Shown: positions 24,001 through 30,000 of the stretch, piece by piece
Layout of the letters: each line of letters starts with the position of its first letter
Position numbering within the stretch: the stretch's first letter is position 1
Source of the DNA: Candidatus Omnitrophota bacterium
GTDB taxonomy: Bacteria > Omnitrophota > Gorgyraeia > JABMRJ01
DNA length: 32,569 nucleotides
Direction: 5' to 3'
NCBI GenBank assembly: GCA_013202745.1
Contig: JABMRJ010000007.1
Location: 1-32,569 of the forward strand
Position numbers and translations under genes: made by a program
Notes under the pieces: model-generated
The model's database searches: none
Told to the model about the DNA's origin: nothing
Seen by the model: only the letters and a program-made list of their open reading frames with translations

Positions 24001-27000
24001 TAAAGGTAATGATTAGCTTGCCGAATCATAAACCCGATGAAGACCCTGCCTTGCCCAAGACGTTAAGAGGCTTAATCTTTGCCCCCCGAGAAGATTCAGA
24101 CGCCAAGCCGGCAACCGGCGCAGGCATGATATCGGCCTTAAGCTGGGCGCTTACGAAGATGGGTATTAACTTAAAATGGCAGGCAGGGATTGAGCAGATT
24201 ATATTCTGGGGTATTAATGTAGGGCTTATATTTGTGCCGGGTTTAGGGAGTGTCTGGGCCAGCGTAATTACATGGGGCAGCTTTGCATTCTTACACATAT
24301 TTACTATTGAGGGCATGCCGAACGCGCCGCCTGTGTCTGTATTGGCAATCGCCTCTATGAACGCCGCTCTTACAATAGCAACACTTTCATTAATACACGC
24401 CTTCCCGGGTGCGATACTCGCCTACGTCTTTGCATTGACAGCGTTTAGCATAGCAACAAAAGCCCACCATATGGCGAATTTAGAGGAGATGATCACGTCA
24501 TTCTTACCCATGCTTGCCTTCGGCTCCATAATTTATGCCATCCTCGCAGCTTCAGGAGCAACTATACCTTCCCATGTAATCGCAGTAATCGGTGCAGCAT
24601 TAGGCGGGGTTATGTTTATGGCGCCGGAGTCTAGCGATTCACTGATTTCACCCGAGATAAAAAGCGCCATCGAAGAATATATGAGGCTTAAGCTTGGAAT
24701 GATAGATGAGGTTCAGTCTGATAACCGGGATGGTTATAGAGAGAAGAGGAGAAAATTATTGGATCTTATGGGTAATATATACCCTCTTATAAAAGATCTT
24801 TCCTTTGAAGTCATGGCAGGGCTTTATACCGAGATTAAAGAAGAAAAGGGCCTTCCGGACTTCTTATTGGCTAATCCTGTGGAAATACAGCGCATGCTTA
24901 CCCCCGACTTTACAGATGAAGAGCAGAGTTTAATAGAGAAGATAGTGGGCGAGGTAGTAGGAGAAGTGTTTGACGACGAAACCGAAAGAAAAGAGTGGGC
25001 CGCCAAGATACTTTCCGACATAGTGCCGTGGCGCATGGAGATATTCTTACCTGAGGAGATTCCGCAGGAACTTGGGGAAGCATGGCCAGAAATTATGTTT
25101 GGAAGAATTGCAGAGGACTTGCCTAGGTTGGCAACAGCCGGAGGCTTTTTTGACCCTCTGACCAAGAAAGTTTGCTTCCCGAAAATTGATGACCCTATCA
25201 TATGGAGATTTTCTCTTAAGCATGAACTGATACATTATCTAGCCTTCCATAACGTTATTCTAATACCTCCGGGTTTTGAATTCGTCACTACCGCAGTACA
25301 GGTTCTTGAAATTGCCGATCAGGCCGGCGGTGAGAATCTGGGAGAGTATGCGAAGGAGATAGGTTCACCCGCGATTATGGATTTATATAATGAAGGAAAG
25401 TCCGTATTTAAAGAAGGACATACCTCATTCTTGATCGAGCCAAAGGCCTCATGGGAAGAAGGTTTCTATGTGAATATAAAATTTCTCGAAGAGAGGGTAA
25501 GAGAGGTATATAGAAGAAAGGGCATACCTTTAGCGAGACTAGCCTATGATGAAATGATGGATCGCGAAGTCGGGGTAATGTTCGCAGGTATTATGGCGGA
25601 GAATCGAAGCCAGAATCAAATAGCGCCCCTTAAGACCCTTAAGAGATTCTTTGAGGCCCTTTATGCTAGATTTAGGCCGCCCACGGGCTACGAGAAGCGA
25701 TGGGCAGAGCAGACCCTTCTACCGCGACTTAAGGATTACACAAAATTTAGCTTGGGGCATGATGTTAATATGCAGCCGGTAGAGACCGCCGGAGGGCTGG
25801 GTGTATGGAGATATACCCCGGTATCGGAAAGGCTGGGTGTCCAGACCTATGTCCCGACAGACTTATATCCGAGAGATTATGACGGTCCGAACGACGATAC
25901 AAGAAAGGACAAGGCGATGGACAGGGCCTTCGGCCATCTATTTCAGTCGATATATCGGGCCCGATGCAGCCACTGGAATGATGTGAGCAAAAGCGTCGAT
26001 ATGCCTGAAGAAGAGAAGGCCTTACTGGCGATTATGTGGCAGGTCTTAGAGACGCCGCAGGTATTAAGAGATGGTTTCTCGGAGAATTTATTAAATATAG
26101 AGGAATTTGGAGATCTTGCCGGAGCTACCGGCGCAGCCCGATGGATAAGGCTGATATATGAAGAGCGCTATAGACCGGGAGATGATGAGGTTGCAAGAAC
26201 CGTCTTAGCCGGTTTACCCCTACACCTTCAGTATCTCGATACATTCCTATATCGCTGGGTATATGCGCATGTGGATCCGGATGATAGGAGGCTAGCCAAT
26301 AATGATGTAAAGAAGGCGGTTTTAAGAACGCAAGGGGCATGGGCGACCGTATTTAATACCGAAAATATGCCCCTTGAAGATGTTAGAAGGCATGCATTAG
26401 ATGTAATATGGCCCGAGTATAGAGTGCTTTACAATAAAGCCCAACAGGATGAGATACGCAGAAGGGTATTCGAAAGGATGCAGAAAGAGAAGGAATGGCC
26501 TGGAAGCTGGGAAGCCCTGCCGCCTGAGGAGCAGGAAGCTATAGAAGCAGAGTGGAATCGACTTCCTCAGGAGGTAAAAGATGCCATACATCAGGCGGTG
26601 GAAAAGATGATGCAACAGGCATTACAAGGCTTTATGTCAGGTCTAACTTCAGGCGGGAGAGAGATGCCGCAGCCGCAAGAAGGCGCAAAAGGTATTTCAA
26701 TCCCGACCCCGGGGGCCGGGATTGGTGGTATAAGCGGTGAGGGTGAAAAGCCAGATCTAAAGAAGCAATTGGAAGAACTTGAGGGCATGCTCGGCCGGCT
26801 TGAAGAGGAGATAGACGATATTCAAAGCCAGGCAAAAGGGATATCGAAAGGTGCGGGCGATATTTCTGAAGGAGGAAGAGAGATAGGCGCCGCTTCAGGT
26901 ACAGGAAAGGATCTAAAAAAAGAAGCGCAGGAGCTCTCTAATAAAGCAGAAGTTTTGGAGGATAATGCGCATAGATTAAGGAATACAGGGACTGATTTTG

Positions 27001-30000
27001 CAAGCCAGGCCCAGGCTTCAAAGAATAGCGCACAAGCGAGTCTTACAGATCCCCGTTCATCGGATCAGATGGAGGGCGTTGCAGGGCATACGCAAGGATT
27101 GGACCAAAAAGGCCAGGAGATTCTGGATAAGATTCAAGAACTCGAGCGCCGGGTATTAGAGTTAAAGAAAAAAGTTGATGCGCTGAAGGGTGCCGTTGAA
27201 GGAGGGGGAGAGACAGAGACGGTAAGCGGCTATGCCGGAAGGGTAAGCGAAAGCGCAGATGATGTTACTGATAGGGCCGAGGATATTTCGGAGATTGCTC
27301 AAGGGATAAGAGGGCTTTTGAATGAGGTCGGGAAGATGGTTCAGGATAAAAGGGGCGAGCCAAAGGCTAAGCCAAGTGTTTCAAAAGGTGAAGAAAAGAC
27401 AAAGCCGTCAGAAAAAAGCGGTGCCCCAGCGATTACAGAGAAGGCGGCCCCTTCTATTGCACCGGAGCCAATAAAAGGGCTTCAGGATTTAATTGAAGCT
27501 TTAAAGAAGGAGCCCGCTTTTAAGCCTGCCGGGCAAGAAGACGAAGGTTTGAAAACGCCGGTGTCACCTCCATTACCGATAGAGGTAGATGTGGACGAGT
27601 TATTAAAAAAGGTAAAAGAGACAGAAGATAGAAGGACCGAATCCACCACTGGATTGAGCGCACAAGAATTGGCAGAATATACCGAATTCAAGAGGAAGAT
27701 AGCTTCTCAAATAGATAAATTCAAAAGAGAATTTAGGAAGCTTTTAGTACCGGAAGATATGGAAGCCGAAGAGAGTGGTTATGCAGAGGGAATAAAGCTT
27801 ACAGATCCAGTCGCGGCCATAACCGGAGACGGAGGGTTTTCAAGGAAGACCGAACTCGTGCCGTTTGGCATGAGGATATCTATTGGAATAGATACCAGCC
27901 AGAGTATGGGCTATAACGATAACAAGAGGATTCAAGCCGCACGGGCGGCTTTGTTTATGGCGCTTGAGGCCTTCTTGCCTCTTATTATAGAACTTAGGAC
28001 CTATGGTATTTTGCTTGAACTCGAGGTCTTTCATTTTAACAATTTTCTCGATAAAGAAGCAGAGGTTTTATTGAGCTATGAAGAGTCAAGAAATATCCAG
28101 CTTGCCGGAATACCCGCTAAGGTATGGGACATACTAAGGAATATCCGCCCTGTCCAAGGCGCCTCTAGTAACGATGCCGAGGCGTTGGCAAAGATGTACC
28201 AGAGGGGGATGAAAGATAAACCCGCCAATATGCACATCTTCGGCCTATGGATAGGCGACGGAAATTTCGGAAGTTTCACCAAACCGATGCAGGGGCTTAT
28301 TACACGTATGAAGCAGGATAAGTTCCCTGTTCTGGCCGGCGCTGTTGGCGATGAAGAGAACCATAGTTTCATGCGTAACATCTTTGGCGAGAACGAGGCT
28401 GTAATACTCGATTTCAATCGCCTGAATAAGCTAGGTGAAGATATAATGGAGAAGGCCAAGCGTATACTATCTCCGGCAGGAAGACCTTTATGGAAGGGTT
28501 TCCTGCTTTCCATAGCCCCTTTACTTCCGATATCGGGCCTATTTGCCCTTGCCGCAAGATTTGGGGATGAGGTAGGAAGGCTGTTTTTACAGTCCACCCC
28601 GGAGGCCCCGGAGATAGCAGACGAACCATATCCGGATATCGATGAGCGATTCGATTTTTATATACGTCATGCAGGCGACAGAAGATACCTTATACATAAA
28701 AATAAAAAGGGCGTAGTCGACGTGGAGATAGAGATGGGACCGGGCGGCGAGCTCATTCCGGATGAGCCATTTCCATATACGCCTACCAATGAGAGATTAT
28801 TAGTAGAGATACTCCAATCGCTTTATCCTAACAGGTATAAGCACTATACCTCTGTTTCACATGATGGGAAGATCTTTATGAAGAAGATTGATGGGGGAAT
28901 GCAAATATGGGATTCGGTAAAAGAAGAGCTCTTAATGTATGTAGACAGAAAAGAGACCTTCTGGGAAGAGGCCGTGGATGAGAAAGGGGTCTTTTATTCT
29001 TCGGATAAGAAATTTAAACTTGTAAACAGAAAGAGACTCTTTATTCAAGATGGCGCTTCCTATAGACCCGTAGGAGAGCTGGATGAAGAATCGGGCATGC
29101 CGAATTCTATCAGTGTCGACACCCAGGGGTTTGTATATGTATTTTATACAGGAGACGGCCCCAAGGACAGGGTTGGAATCTATAGGCGCCGACAGAATGA
29201 ATATAATCTTGAATACGACCTTACCTATAAAGAAGAGGTCGAGGAGATAAAGGTACTCAATCTTGAGGGAGAAGGCGGTGTGGGTAAGGGCGAGCTTATG
29301 AAGTTTGCCTGTCGTTTGATGAATAGACACTTAGCCCAGATGAGTGCACATGCCGGGATGAATAAGGAAGACTTTAATTTCTACACTACAATAAGCGAAG
29401 ACGGAGAGCTCCTTTCCACCGGCCAAAGGTATTCACCATTGAATGTAGGCAGTGAGTTCGGATGGGTAGTATTCATCGATGAGTTTAACAAAGTAAAACA
29501 GCATGTCCGCAAAGGACTCCAAGATGAATTTCAGTCAAGGGTATATGTGCGTGAGGATAGACGTTATCCGATGCATCCCCATGCCAGGGTTGTTGTGGCC
29601 GGAAACCCGCCGGGCGTTCACGATATTATTCTTTTTGACGATGCGGAAGAGAGGCGCATGAAGACAGTACATGTAACCTGGCAGCCGCCGGCAGAGGAGT
29701 TGGAGATCTTGAAATTCTACGCCTTCAGGGGCAGGCGGATTACAAGACAAGAGAAAGCGGAACTCGAGACCATATTTAGAAATTTAATAAGAATAGCAGA
29801 TATGCTGAGGCTCCAATACGCCGGTTATGACAATGAGCAGATTCAGGCCATATTTAATGACTGGACCCTCCTTACCGATCCGATAAAACGGGCAAACTTT
29901 AGACCTAAGTTCCAAAAAGCGCAGATGATGTGCCGCGCTCCATCGCCCAGGCTTTTAGTAAATATGGCCGTAGATTTAACAGCATTCCCTTCGTATCGTA

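Noticed and set aside
28076-28597. A 173-residue minus-strand ORF antisense to the VWA domain
   Set aside because: The plus strand carries an unambiguous VWA domain here; the antisense ORF shows Ser/Pro/Leu-rich composition typical of shadow frames.
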